Origin: Heterohyrax brucei
Lineage: Eukaryota > Chordata > Mammalia > Hyracoidea > Procaviidae
DNA: 64,000 nucleotides
Reading direction: 5' to 3'
Assembly (NCBI GenBank): GCA_028571685.1
Contig: CM053154.1
Span: forward strand, 11,440,001-11,504,000
Below the pieces are notes generated by a model. That model saw nothing but the letters and a program-made list of their open reading frames with translations, had not been told where the DNA came from and ran no database searches. Positions 1 through 11,030 of this stretch are shown here, piece by piece (position 1 is the stretch's first letter; each line of letters begins with the position of its first letter). Position numbers and translations under genes: made by a program.

Positions 1-53
1 GAGGCTTCTTGTTTCCACACGCAGCTGTGTAAGTCCACTGTATGAATGTGTGT

Positions 54-222
54 AAACCTGGTGCCATACTAGTTAAGTACTACATCTGCTAACCAAAAGA
101 TTGGCAGTTCAAATCCACCAGGGCCTCCTTGGAAACTCTGTGGGGCAGTTCTACTCTGTTCTGCAGGGCCACTATGAGTCAGAATCAACTTGACAGCAAT
201 CGATTTGGTTTGTGTGTTTTTT
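54..222 (+). mobile_element. AfroSINE, full length
   Basis: A tRNA-derived SINE in sense orientation. The head has a degenerate pol III A box around 60-75 and a B box at about 102-117 (gcagttcaaatccacc). The body reads ccttggaaactctg and then ggcagttctactctgt. The 3' tail (ctatgagtcagaatcaactt, then gacagcaat) runs into a T/G-rich end. This is the reference copy for recognising the others in the window. Confidence 0.9.
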
Positions 223-325
223 ATATAAATGTTTTACCTTTAAGCTAGGTATTTGGCATGTTTGTATAAATGCTGTATCACACCTTAAGTGTTAGCAGCT
301 TTTTTTCATTCATCATTCCATCTAT

Positions 326-565
326 GAGATTCACTCACTTTGACGGCCGATGGCTACAGTTTGGCCACTCCCACAGTGTGCACATGCGCTGTTCATTTCT
401 GTTTGTGAGATTTTTCCAGGCTGGTGGCACGTGGCTGTGGTTTAAGCCATGCCCACAGTGTACATAAGTGCCGTTCATTTCTGTTAATGAGATTCATCCA
501 GGCTGATGGTGCTCGACTGTAGTTTAGCCACGACACAGTGTGCCGTGTTCAACTCTTTGTGAGTT
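326..565. repeat. Imperfect tandem repeat, 81-82 bp unit, about 3 copies
   Basis: Units begin with gagat at 326, 407 and 489. Each contains a block like ggctgatggc, then tttagccac, cacagtgt and gttcatttctgtt. Unit spacing is 81 and then 82 bases, so this looks like an old local triplication. I do not recognise the unit as part of a named repeat family. The stretch from 566 to about 865 holds nothing I can assign. Confidence 0.75.
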
Positions 566-867
566 TAAAATGGTTTCAAAATTAAAAAACAAACTGGAGC
601 AACTCTTATTGCTGTTTGGATGTTCAGCCAGGGAAATCCCATCAACAGGACATTTTAGGGGGCATATGCTGAGGAAAACTGGGGAATGAGAATTTTGGAA
701 GAACGGCTCCACAGCCATCTGCATCTCTGTGCTGCTGGAATTTTGAACCAGATCCATCTTTGCCATGGGGGACCAGGTCCACTTTGTCAAGGGGAGGTAC
801 AGTCTAGGACGCTTAGTAGCCTCCCTGGCTGCCGCTTACTAGATATTGGTACAACATCCCCTAAGAT

Positions 868-945
868 AGGGTAACCAAAAAATGTCTCCAGACATTGCCA
901 GATGTCCCCTGGGGAACGAGATCAGCCCTGGCTGAAAGCCCCTGT
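868..945 (-). mobile_element. MER20-like hAT (Charlie) DNA transposon fragment
   Basis: The run aaaatgtctccagacattgc followed by cagatgtcccctgggg is the antisense of a well-known mammalian hAT-Charlie nonautonomous transposon that I assign to MER20. Only one end is present. The family is ancient and immobile. Confidence 0.6.
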
Positions 946-2235
946 GATACTTAGAAGGGAGAAAGAAAGAAGAAAAATAAAAAAACTGCTGTCCCTACTT
1001 TTAAAAGGAAGTGACAACGTGCTTACTTTATAGGCTACTACATCTGTGCTTGAAACATGAACTCCTTGAACAGAGACTCATTTCTTTTTTTTTTAATGTA
1101 CAATTTCACTCATTGTTTAGTGTCTTGGATATATATAGGGTGATATTGAAACAGAAATATGTTCTACTCTGAACACACTGTCCAAAATAGACATTTGAGA
1201 ATGAGAACTGTACAGAAGGACCCAGAAGGGGTGCACAATGCTAGCATTATTGAGTATCCTAGAGAGTCATAATTTCACACATGAAGGTAATTTGTTGCAT
1301 TAAAACATTCTCATGCTTTCATTTGTTTAAGTCTCCAGGGCTAACACAGCACATTTCTAAATATTATGGGTTTTGTAGAGGAGCATGATGAAGAAGCCAA
1401 CCGCTAGTGCACTGGAGAAGGGATAAAAATCAGTGCTGAGCTTAATCACGGCTTTCTCTGGAGTGTGTGTTTAAGTGGTGATGTCAGCACTGTACCCTGC
1501 AACTGGTTGAAGGTCATGTTCTCTGTTCATCTGCGCAGGACTTAGAAACTATCAGACTGACTTGCTGGAGAAAAATGACCCATGGAATCGGCCCACGGCT
1601 GCCCCCTCCTCTAGCAAAGGAACCGAAGAACAAAAAGTCCAACTTTAAAGGAACTCAGACCCACAGTGCCTCCAGCTTTTACCACACAAGCTCCTTGAAT
1701 TATGGTGTCAAGGCACATATGCTGCCTTAATGTATTTATTTAACCCGGGACAGCCACAGAGAAGGCAAACCCACCTCAGCACACGAAGGGCTGTGACAAA
1801 GAGAATATTCAGACCCAATCCTGGGTAACAAACCCGTCAGGAACTCCGGGGAAAGAAGGGTGTTTGCAAGCCCAGTACAATGCTCCGCTTTATCCCCACC
1901 TGGAGTCCGACTGTAGTTAACCAAACTGTACCTTGTTGTTCCCCAAGCAGACCAAGGCAGATGGGGGACCTAGAAAGAGAAGGGGCTTGATCAGCTGCCG
2001 AGAGCCGCGATGGGGCGCAGAGGCTGCAGGTCAGGCTGCCGCAGCCTCGTGTTTCTCACCAGGAGCACAGTTACTAGAGAGATGCGGAGAGAATCTAGAG
2101 GCCAAAAGTCTGCTGTGTTTCATGAGTTCCTGCAACAAATGGCTAAGCTCACTGAGACTTGGAGCCAGGCAAACCTCACCCAGCTTCTGGACTGTGGGGG
2201 AGTGGATGCCCTCAAACTTTGTCTTCAAGTACAAA
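946..2235. other. No gene recognised; single-copy-looking DNA
   Basis: The stretch holds short purine-rich runs (about 955-985) and a T run (1082-1092). Short open frames exist on both strands but none resembles a known protein. I see no splice structure or RNA gene. Confidence 0.5.
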
Positions 2236-2300
2236 CAAACAAACAAAAAAAACACTTCTGGCGAGTCAGTTCCTACTCATATGTGGTGACACTCTCCAGC
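2236..2300 (-). mobile_element. AfroSINE 3'-end fragment
   Basis: An A/C-rich tail followed by acttctggcgagtcagttcc and tactcat is the antisense SINE 3' end. The tRNA-like head is missing. Confidence 0.6.
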
Positions 2301-2526
2301 TAGTCACAGATTAGGGCTAATCTCAGCTAATGATATCTGCGGTGTGTTTATTGGTTAGTCCATCTGGCAGTTGGAAAGCCCTGTCAAAGTCTTGGCTACC
2401 ATGTGAGTTAGACATGTCTTTCCATCAAATCCAACTGAGACGACAGCCATGGATCCTCTCCACTGGTCTGGAATCCTTCCCTGGACAACAACAGAAATAT
2501 AATTGAAACATAATTGAAACTTGAAT

Positions 2527-2607
2527 ACTCTAGGGGTCAGTTCTACCCTGGCCCTTAGGGTCACCATGAGTTGGATCCAACTTGACGGCACTTGGCTTGG
2601 CTTGGCA
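2527..2607 (+). mobile_element. AfroSINE 3' half with (CTTGG)n tail
   Basis: The match starts at ctctaggggtcagttctac and ends ccaacttgacggcacttggc followed by repeated ttggc. The head is absent. Tails built of cttgg units recur at 7208-7235 (antisense) and 8288-8328, which suggests one SINE subfamily. Confidence 0.7.
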
Positions 2608-2629
2608 ACCTAAACACAAAATGCCCAGG

Positions 2630-2800
2630 ACACACTAATGTGCCAGGCACTGTTCTAGGTCCCTATGTATATTAACAACACATGTGATAAGACTACCATT
2701 TTCCCTCTTTTATAGATGAAAACACAAGGCACAAAGAAATTAAGTAGCTTGCCTCCCAATAACACGTTTTTGAGTGATGGCACCAGGCTTTGAGTCCAGG
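2630..2800 (-). mobile_element. MIR, antisense
   Basis: The order is MIR read backwards: tgccaggcactgttctaggt, then ctcttttatagatgaaaaca, then aattaagtagcttgcc and a degenerate tRNA-like head region. This ancient SINE is shared by all mammals. Confidence 0.75.
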
Positions 2801-2809
2801 CAGACAGGC

Positions 2810-3480
2810 TCCAGGCCAGGCAGCTCGTATAGTGAAGAAGGAAATACAGAGGCTCAGGTAGCTGGAGTGGCTACCGAGGGGACCTACAAACACAGAAGAC
2901 GGACATTGAGAACTCAGCTCCACGTGGCTCTTTCTTTCTCCATGTGTCCTGTCCACACTCATCTCTACATTAAATCCTGGTCTCATTCTCTCTTACACCA
3001 AGCAGCCCTGTCTATGCAGCGGGAACTCTGGCCACTTGAAGCCTTAGTTAAGCAACTCAGGGGAAAGGAACTTCTTCTTCCTGTGATGTGCGTATGAGTA
3101 CAAGGGAGGCTACTAGGTTCTGTAAGGACCATTTGGGTTACCAGTGTCTGGGAGGATGTGAACTAAAACAGGCTATGTTATGTTACCTGCCAAACCTGGT
3201 GGATTATAACATTAGTGGCCTCAATTTCTTACCATTCCCTGGATACACACTGTTTTCCATGGGCCTTGTCAGTTCCTCTCATTTCTTGATTCTGAAAGTG
3301 GCCATGTGATTGTGTTGGCCAACTGCTTGTTAGCAGACATGGTGGACACGGAGGTTTGAGTATGCATTTGTTCATTTCTGTTTCCACCGTCGGGACTGTG
3401 CCATGCCAGGAGACTGTGTCTGGGGCCAGCATGCTGAGAGAGTTGTACAGCGTGTACAGCTGCATCAAGTTCCCCCAAAG
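2810..3480. other. No feature recognised
   Basis: Single-copy-looking sequence of mixed composition. Short open frames on both strands show no recognisable protein similarity. Confidence 0.4.
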
Positions 3481-3483
3481 CAA

Positions 3484-3645
3484 ACAACCAAACCCACTAC
3501 TACCGAGTCACGGCTGACTCATAGCAACCCTGTAAGGCAGAATAGAACTGCCCCACAGAGCTGCCAAGGAGCACCCAGCAGATTCGAACTGCTGATCTTT
3601 TGGTTAGTAGCCATAGCATTTAACCACCACCACTGTGGTTTCCTC
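3484..3645 (-). mobile_element. AfroSINE, full length, antisense
   Basis: Starts with an A/C-rich tail, runs through gagtcacggctgactcatag and gccaaggagcacccagcaga, and ends with ttggttagtagccatagca and the inverted head. All parts of the family are present. Confidence 0.85.
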
Positions 3646-3927
3646 AAGTGCCCCAGTGGCCCTAAATAACATCCAGATAACCCCTACTGAGATTGGAAGA
3701 ACTGCTTAGCCAAGCCCAGACTAAATCAGCCACCTGCTGACCTGGGAGCTGGAGCAAGCTTCTACGTTCTTATGCCTCTGAGTTTTGGTGTCATCGTCAA
3801 TTGCACTACCAGGATAGTACTGGGTCAGGCAGACAATCCCTGTAAGAAAGGGATGTTCTTAAAAAACAAAAGACCTGGGAGAGCATTTTGGGAAGACGAA
3901 ATAGCCAGAGAGTTGGAAATATTTACT

Positions 3928-6475
3928 GTTGTTGTTGCTAGATGCTGCCAAGTCAGTTCCAACTCATAAGAGACCCTCTGAACAAGAGACCAAAACCCTA
4001 CCTGGTCCTGAGCCATGTCCACCATCGTTTTTATGCCTAAACCCCTTGTTGCAGCCACTGTGTCAGTTCATCTTGTTGAGGGTCTTCCTCGTTTTTGTAG
4101 ATCCTCTACCAAGCACAGTGTTCTTTTCCAGGGATGGATCTCTCCTGACAATTTGTCCAAAGCATGTAAGACGCAGTGCTTCCAAGGAGCACTCTGGTGG
4201 TACTTCTTTCAGAACAGATCTGTTGGTTATGTCGTCAGTCTACGGTACATTAAACACTTTTCTCTAACACCACAAATTGAAGACATCAATTCTTCTTGTG
4301 TCTTCTTTGATCATTGTCCAGCTTTTGCATGCATATGATGCAATAGAAAATATCATGGTTTGGGTCAGGCACACTTTAATGTTCAACATGACATCTTTTC
4401 AAAACTTTAAAGAGGTCCTTTATAGCAGATTTGCTCAATGCAATGCTTCTTTTGAATTCTTGACTACTGTTACCATAGGCATTGATTGCTGAACCAAGTA
4501 AAATGAAATCCTTGACAACCTCAATTGTTTCTCTATATTATCATGACGTTGCTTAGTAGTCCATTTGTCAGGATTTTGAGATTTTTTTTTGACATTTAGG
4601 TGCAACTCATACTGAAGGCTATGGTCTTTGACCTTCATCACTGTTTCAAATCCCCTTCACTTCCTTCCCAGCATGCAAGGTTGTGTCATCTGCATAACAC
4701 AGGTTCTTAATGAGTCTTTTTCCAATCCTGATGCCTCATTTTTCCTCATATAATCCAGCTTCTCAGATTATTTGCTCATCATGCAGTTTAAAAAGGTATG
4801 GTGAGAGGATAAAATTTTGACGCACACCTTTCCTGACATTAAACCATGCAGGGTCCCTTGTTTTGTTTACACGACTGACTCTTGATCGATGTACAGATTC
4901 CTCATGAGTACAAATAAGTCTTTTCGAATTCCCATTCTCCATAATGTTATCCATAATTAGTTTTGATCCACACAGCTGAATACCTTTGCATAGTCAATCA
5001 AACACAGGTAAATGTCTTTCTGATAGTCTCTGCTTTAAGCCAACATCCATCTGACATTAGCAATGATATCTCTGTCCTTTTCTGAATCCGGCTTGAATTT
5101 CTGGTAGTTCCTTGTCAATATAATGTCATAATCACTTTTGAATAATCTTGAGCAAAATTTACTTGCATGTGATATTAATGATACTGTTCGATAAATTCCA
5201 CATTCAGTTGGATCACCTTTCTTGGGGATAAGAATAAATATAGGTCTCTTCCAGTCAGTTGGCCAGGTAGCTGTCCTCCAATTCTTGGCATAGACGAGTG
5301 AGCACTTCTAGTACTGTGGCCATTAGTGGGAACATCTCAATTGATAGTCCATTAATCCCTGGAGCCTTGTTTTTAACCAGTGCTTCTATGCAATTAAAAC
5401 TTCTTCAGTACTATCAGTTCCTGATCATATTGTACCTCTTGAAATGGTAGAACGTCAACCAGTTCTTTCTGGTATACTGCCTCTGTGTATTCATTCTATT
5501 TTCTTTTGGTGCTTCCTGAGTTGTTTAATATTTTCTCTGTGGAATCCTTCACCACTGCAACTCAAGGCTTGAATTTTTTTCTTCAGTTCTTTCAGCTTGA
5601 GAAATGCAGAGCAGGTTCTTCCTGTTTGGTTTTCTGTCTCCAGCTCTTGGCATGTCATTATAACACTTTGTCTTCTCGAGCTGTCTTTCTGTTCAGTTCT
5701 TTCATGTCATCACTTCTTCCTTCTGCTTTAGCTACTTGATGTTCGAGAGCAAGTTTCAGAGTCTCTTCTGACATCTGATCTGGCCTTTTATTTTTTTCCC
5801 ATGTTTTCAATGACCTCTGGCTTTCTTTGTGGATGATGTCTCTGATGTCATTCCACAACTCATCTGGTCTGCAGTCACTGGTGTTCAGTACATCAAATGT
5901 GTTCTTGTGATGGTCCCTAAACTCAGATGGGATATACTCAAGGTCATATTTTGACTCTGGTGGACTTTTTCTAATTCTCTTCAGTTTCAGTTTGAATTTG
6001 CCTATGAGCAACTGACAATCTGTTCTGCAGATGGCACCTAGTCTTGTTCCGACTGATGATATTGACCTTTTCCATCATCTTTTTTCATAGATGTAGTCTA
6101 TTTGCTTCCTGCATATGTCATCTGATGAAGTCCATGTGTATAGTTGCCTTTTATGTTGGTGCAAAAAGGTATTTGCGATGAAGAAGTCATTGGTCTTGCA
6201 AAGTTCTATCACGCAATGTCCAGCATCATGTCCTCTCAGTAATAGGATAATATCCATATGCCTAAAAGGAAGGATAATTAATACAACTATTATACAAATT
6301 TACACATCAACCACTAAGGCCAGAGATGGAGAAAAGGAAGATTTTTTACCAGCTTCTATAATCTGAAATTCATTGAACATGCAAGAGATGCATTGATAGT
6401 TACTTCTGATTGGAATGCAAAAGTTGGAAACAAAGAAGAAGGATCAGTAGTTCAAAAATATGGCCTTGGTGATGG
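3928..6475 (-). mobile_element. RTE LINE, 5'-inverted (twin-primed) insertion
   Basis: The 3' end (gttgttgttgctagatgctg) is at 3928 and the element runs right-to-left through the RTE C-terminal domain, reverse transcriptase and part of the endonuclease. At about 6243 the orientation flips. From 6243 to 6475 the next-upstream part of the endonuclease coding sequence is in + orientation, including a frame reading SDWNAKVGNKEEGS. The flipped piece ends at the codons where the main part begins, so no internal sequence is lost. Near-identical 11-bp flanks, aaatatttact (3917-3927) and aaaaatttact (6476-6486), look like the target-site duplication. Reading frames are broken, so the copy is dead. Confidence 0.88.
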
Positions 6476-6486
6476 AAAAATTTACT

Positions 6487-6860
6487 ATTTCTTTCATTTT
6501 AGCAATCTTGTTGAAGACATTATTACAGTATCTGGAATTCCTTTTGTGATCCTTTTTTGTGGTGAACTTCTCTTAGGTTTGAAAGCCATAAAAATTCTGC
6601 GAATTTCCTAGGTATTCTTTTTACCTACGAATAATGTGTGTTTGTTAAATGATTGTTTCCCTTTTTGTCTTGGTGCCTAGGAAGCTCTGGACCAAAGTCG
6701 TGGGTCAGAATAAGTAAGTGTTAGGACCTATGCAGTGTGTAATACTGAACTTCCCTCTTACTTCACCCTACTATTCTGCCTGCATTTTTTTTCATCCCTG
6801 ATTTTAAAAATCTCTCTCTTGCCTGGACAGTGGGAAAATAAAACCTCTCTCTCGCATTGC
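6487..6860. other. No feature recognised
   Basis: AT-rich single-copy-looking sequence between the RTE target-site duplication and the L1 3' end. A short open frame runs out of the RTE endonuclease piece into this DNA and has no meaning of its own. Confidence 0.4.
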
Positions 6861-7207
6861 TGTGGGAGCGAAAATTGGCACAGCTTCTGTGGGGAGCAAT
6901 TTGGCAACATGGAACTTAAAATGCATCTACCCTTCAACTCAGCATTCCACTTCCAGAAATTTACCTAACAGCTGTTCCATACAAGTGAAAAATGATACAT
7001 ATATATAAGATTATTCATTGTAGCTTTGTTAGTAATAAAACAAAAGTTTGGAACCAGCCTAAATGAGCATTAATGGAGGACTGGTTAAAATACAGTACAA
7101 TTTATATAACAGAATATTAAGCTGCCATTTAACAATGAGAAAGTTATCTGTAATAATATGAAAAGGGGTTTAGGATATAGCGTTAACCGAACAAAGGGAA
7201 GTATACC

Positions 7208-7235
7208 AGCCAAGCCAAGTGCCATCAAGTTGGAT
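7208..7235 (-). mobile_element. AfroSINE tail fragment, (CTTGG)n type
   Basis: gccaagccaagtgccatcaa followed by gttgga is the antisense of the cttgg-tailed SINE end at 2565-2607. It lies inside the old L1. Confidence 0.55.
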
Positions 7236-7297
7236 AGAACAGTGTATATAATACATCACCTTCTATAGGGGGGGTAAGTGGATGTAGATATGTATGT

Positions 7298-7512
7298 AAA
7301 AACCCAAACCAAACTTACCATCTTTGAGTTGATTCCAACCCACAGTGACCACTGTAAAACAGAACAGAATGGCTCCACAGGGTTTCCAAGACTATAAATC
7401 TTTATGGAAGTAGACTGCCACATCTTTCTCTCACAGAGTGGCTGGTGGGTTTGGAGTACCAGCATTTCAGTTAGCAGCTAAGGGCTTTAACCACTGCACC
7501 ACCAGGACTGCT
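7298..7512 (-). mobile_element. AfroSINE, long subfamily, antisense
   Basis: An A/C-rich tail and tgagttgattccaaccca come first. A middle segment follows that the short form lacks (tctttatggaagtagactgc, then cacatctttctctcacagag). The head ends ttagcagctaagggctttaa. The extra middle segment marks a longer subfamily seen again at about ten other sites in the window. Confidence 0.8.
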
Positions 7513-7539
7513 CATATGCATGTGTATGTACAATGATAG

Positions 7540-8072
7540 CCAATTAAGTTCACAAACTCATCCTAGAAGAAGTGCTACATACTTCACTGCTGAATATCAC
7601 CACCATCACCTTCAAAGTATTCCCCTTGGGAAGCTATGCTCCTACGCGAGTACCTAGTCCACCCTTCAAAGCAATTTTGGAACTGTTTTTCTAGAATGGC
7701 TATCAGACCTGTTGTTGTATCCCACTTGATGTCCTGAATGTCATCAGAATATTTCCCTTGCAGTATTTCCTTTATCTTCAGGTAAAGAGAAAAGTGACTG
7801 GGGACCAGATCAAGTGAGTAAGTAGGGTGTTTCAGTAAAGTTATTTGTTTACTGGGAAAAATTCCCTCACAGATATCTATACAATTAAGTTTGAGAACTT
7901 GCTACCATGCCACCATGTGCAATGCCCCTTCCAGAAGAAGTGCCAAAACTGCTTTGAGAAGTAGACTAGGCACTGGCATTGGTGCATAGCTTCCCAAGGG
8001 GGTACTTCAAAATTGACCACAGCGATATTCAGCAATGAGGTATGTAGCACTTAAAACAATTAAGTTCATGGA
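7540..8072 (-). mobile_element. Mariner-superfamily remnant with long internal inverted repeats (copy 1)
   Basis: On the minus strand, about 7690-7830 still reads as the C-terminal part of a mariner transposase: YSLDLVPSHF, then LYLKIKEIL and DIQDIK, which corresponds to the family motif YSPDLAPSDF. The expected last catalytic aspartate is lost (S-H in place of S-D). A left arm at 7571-7700 is repeated in inverted orientation at about 7921-8051, around a core of about 220 bp. The end motif caattaagtt occurs at 7541 and near 7880. The first two thirds of the transposase are absent, so the copy is nonautonomous and dead. The same architecture is seen at 16553-17052. Confidence 0.75.
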
Positions 8073-8287
8073 CAGAACTTGCATATACACATACATGTGT
8101 ATACCCACCCACCAACCCCACATACACACCTATATGCTTGTCTAAGCACAGTATTTCTGAAAGTATATCCCAGAAAATTGGGAACAGCTACTCACTCTGG
8201 GGTTGACAGCTGGGGCATGGAGTGGGAGAGGAAATTTTAATTACATATCCTTTTGTGTTTTTTCATTTAGAACCATATTTATATGTA

Positions 8288-8328
8288 GTCGGATCCGACT
8301 CGACGACACTTGGCTTGGCTTGGCAGTC
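8288..8328 (+). mobile_element. AfroSINE tail fragment, (CTTGG)n type
   Basis: tcggatccgactcgacgaca followed by cttggcttggcttggc is the 3' end of the SINE. It sits directly at the 3' end of the old L1 and has no head or body. Confidence 0.6.
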
Positions 8329-8671
8329 AAAAAAATAGAGAGGGAAAAATGAAATGAATTTTTCTTGGCTTACTGCATGTGGAATGACCATACTTGCTTT
8401 GTAATGAGAAGAAAGAAAACGTCTCTAATTAATCCAGCAATTCTCCATATTATGGCAATTGTGCCATTTATTAAATTACAGTTCAATGATCTGAAAGAAT
8501 TAATACTCATGCTCCAAAGTCTTTATGTATAACATCCATTGTCACGTCGAGTAGCACATCGATTCAATTTACCAGGAGGACCTCGCATGACTCAGCTCTT
8601 TTCTCAGGAGGTGGAAGCAGAAATAGTCCTGAAACTCTGTCCTTGCCCTTAATGCAGACACACGGGTGACT

Positions 8672-8943
8672 CATCCACTCTGATGAGTCCTAGAATCTGT
8701 GAAGGCAGGAGCCTTTGGAGTCATCTTTGTATCTCTAGCCTCTGGCACTGACAATCGTAGACATTCCAGGTGTCTATGGAATGAATGAGTGTTGTGTGAA
8801 GTGTGGATCCACCCCGATGAATCCTGGGGTCTGTAAAGGTAGGAGCTGCTGGAGTGATCTCTGTATTTCCAGCATCTGGCATTGATGATAGTGGACATTC
8901 CAGGTGTCTATGGAATGAATGAGTGTTGTGCTAAGTGTGGACA
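8672..8943 (+). repeat. Tandem duplication, 134-bp unit, two copies
   Basis: The two units have the same landmarks: gatga at 8682 and 8816, and atgaatgagtgttgtg at 8781 and 8915, a constant offset of 134 bases. Both contain cattccaggtgtctatggaa. By eye they differ at roughly one base in seven, so the duplication is not recent. The unit is not a repeat family I recognise. The stretch 8330-8670 before it is unassigned. Confidence 0.85.
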
Positions 8944-10205
8944 AAACAGCAACCCTGGAGAGGGAAGCTGCTAAGAGATGTTGTTGTTGTGAGTTGCCAT
9001 CAAGTCATCTTGTAGTTACAGCAACTGCATGTATAAGAGAACTAAACATCACCTGGTCCTGTGCAAGCTCCATGATCATTACTATGTTTAAGCCCATAGT
9101 GACAGACACGGTGCAAGCCACCTTGTTGAAGGTTTCCTTCTTTTGTCACTGGCCTGCTACCAAGCACCAGGTCCTTCTCCAGTGATTGGTCTCTCCTGAT
9201 GTTATATCCAAAGTAAGCATAGTGAGGTTTCCCCATTCTTACTTCTAACAATATTCTAGCTGTACTTTCTCCAAGACTGTGTTGCTTGCTCTTCTGGTAG
9301 TCCATGGTACGTTCAATATTCTTCACCTGTACCATAATCCAAATGCGTAACTCCTTCTTTGATCTTCCTTTTTGATTGTCCGGCTTTCACATGTTTAGGA
9401 AGCAATTTAAAAGGCTGTGGCTTGGGTCAGGGGCACCTTAGTCATCAGAGTACTAAGATTGCTTTTTAAGGTTTTAAAGAACTCCTTTGCAACAGATTTA
9501 CCCAATGCCATAAAACATTGCTGCTTCCATAGTCATTGATTGTGGATCTAAGTAGAATGAAATCCTTGACAACTTTGATTTCCTCCTCATTTATCATGAT
9601 GTTATTTATTGTCCCATTTGTGAAGATTTTGGGTGTTTTTGTTTGTTTTTTTGTTTTTTTTCTTGTTCAGGTGTAATTCATACTGATGTCTGTAGTCTTT
9701 GATCTTCATTGTTAAGTGCTTCAAGTTCTTATCCTCAGCAAACAAGGTTTTTGTCATTTGTGAATCTCAGGTTGTTAGTGAGACTTACTCCAATCCTGAT
9801 GGTGCATTCTTCTTCATATAGTCCAGCTTCTCAGATTATTTGCTCAGAAACTGAATGATGTGGAAGCATATAACCCTTACACACACGTTTTCCAGTTTTA
9901 AATCACACAGTAACCCCTTGGTTCTGTTCAAAAGATTGCTTCTTCGTCTATGTACCTCTGCCTCATGAGCGCAATTAAGTGTTCTGGAATTCCCGTTCTT
10001 TGTCTTGTCATCCATGTTTTGCAATGGTCCACATCAGTCTAATGTCTTTATGTAATCAATAAAACACAGGGAAACTTCTTTTTGGTATTCTCTGCTTTTG
10101 ACCAAGATCCATTTAATGTCATCAGTGATGTCTTTCCTTCCATGTCCTGTTCTGAAAGAGCTGTAGCTAGTTTTGAATTATCTTTAGAATGTAATATTAA
10201 TGATT

Positions 10206-10336
10206 AAAAAAAAACTATTGTCATCAAGTTAATTCTGACTAATAGTAACCCTATAGGACAGAGTAGAAATGCCCCATACAATTTCCAAGGAGTGCCTGGT
10301 GTATGCTTTTAACTACTACACCACCAGGGTTTCCTG
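10206..10336 (-). mobile_element. AfroSINE inside RTE
   Basis: An A run, then catcaagttaattctgact, ggacagagtagaaatgcccc and accaccagggtttcc. Part of the head is deleted. The flanks taatattaatgat and tgatattaatgct resemble a target-site duplication of the RTE sequence, so the SINE landed in the RTE. Confidence 0.8.
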
Positions 10337-10366
10337 ATATTAATGCTATTGTTTGATAATTTCTGT

Positions 10367-10576
10367 TATTGTTGTCAGGTACCATTGAGTCAGTTCCAAA
10401 TCATAGTGACCTTGTGCACAACAGAACAAAACACTACATGGTCCTGTGTCACACCCACAATCATTTTTGTGCTTAAGCCCTATTGCAGCCCCTGAGCCAG
10501 TCTATCTTGTTGAGGGCCTTCCTCTTTTTTCCTTCACCTTCCACTCTGCCAAACATGATGTCTCTGTCCAGGGACT
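10367..10576 (-). mobile_element. RTE 3' end, strongly 5'-truncated, nested in RTE
   Basis: About 210 bp of RTE 3' end (tattgttgtcaggtaccatt through tgtccagggactgg) interrupts the reverse transcriptase region of the larger RTE. The host sequence resumes at taatttccacattcc. A 7-bp direct repeat, taatttc, flanks it. This is a self-family nested insertion. Confidence 0.8.
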
Positions 10577-10918
10577 GGTAATTTCCACATTCCATTTAAT
10601 TGTCTCTCTTTGTAGTAGGTATGAAGATGAACCTCTCTGAGTTGAATGGCCAGGTAACTGTCATCCACATTTCTTGACATAGATGAGCAATGTTTCCAGT
10701 GTTGCATCCATTTGTATCTCAGTTGGTATCTTGCCAATTCCTGACACTGTTTTTGACCAATGACCTCAGTGTAGCTTCAACAGTTTCCTTCAGTACTAGA
10801 GGTTCTTCATCATAGGCAATGTCGTGAAATGATCGAAAGGCAACCAGTTCTCTGTGCTGCAGTGACTGCGCATGCCTTCCATCTTTTATGATGCTTCCTG
10901 CATCACTTAATTTTTTGC

Positions 10919-11030
10919 CAGCCTTTTGGTTAGCAGCCATAGCACTGCGAACCAAATGCTGCTCAGGCTTCCCTTAGCCCGTACCAGAAATCAAACCCAA
11001 AGGTCAATTCCAACTTACATCTCACTCTTC
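10919..11030 (-). mobile_element. Rearranged AfroSINE pieces inside RTE
   Basis: A head piece (ccttttggttagcagccata, then gcactg) is followed by aggcttcc and then by a tail-like piece (aaatcaaacccaaaggtcaa, then ttccaactta). The parts are out of the normal order and partly deleted. It interrupts the RTE linker region between the endonuclease and reverse transcriptase domains. Confidence 0.5.

Larger units (their letters stand above)
6861..8287 (+). mobile_element. Old L1 3' end (L1M type), split by later insertions
   Basis: Segments 6861-7207, 7236-7297, about 7513-7539 and 8073-8287 read in order as the 3' part of one mammalian L1. Recognisable pieces are ggggagcaatttggcaacat, ttccacttccagaaatttac, tattcattgtagctttgtta and finally tcaggggttgacag-like sequence and cttttgtgttttttcattta. 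SINE pieces at 7208-7235 and 7298-7512 and a mariner remnant at 7540-8072 separate the segments. Confidence 0.75.

Noticed and set aside
54-222. Possible tRNA gene (A and B box-like sequence)
   Set aside because: The boxes belong to the head of the tRNA-derived SINE. The rest does not fold as a tRNA.
326-565. CRISPR-like regular repeat spacing
   Set aside because: Mammalian DNA; the units are contiguous and diverged with no spacers. It is a tandem repeat.
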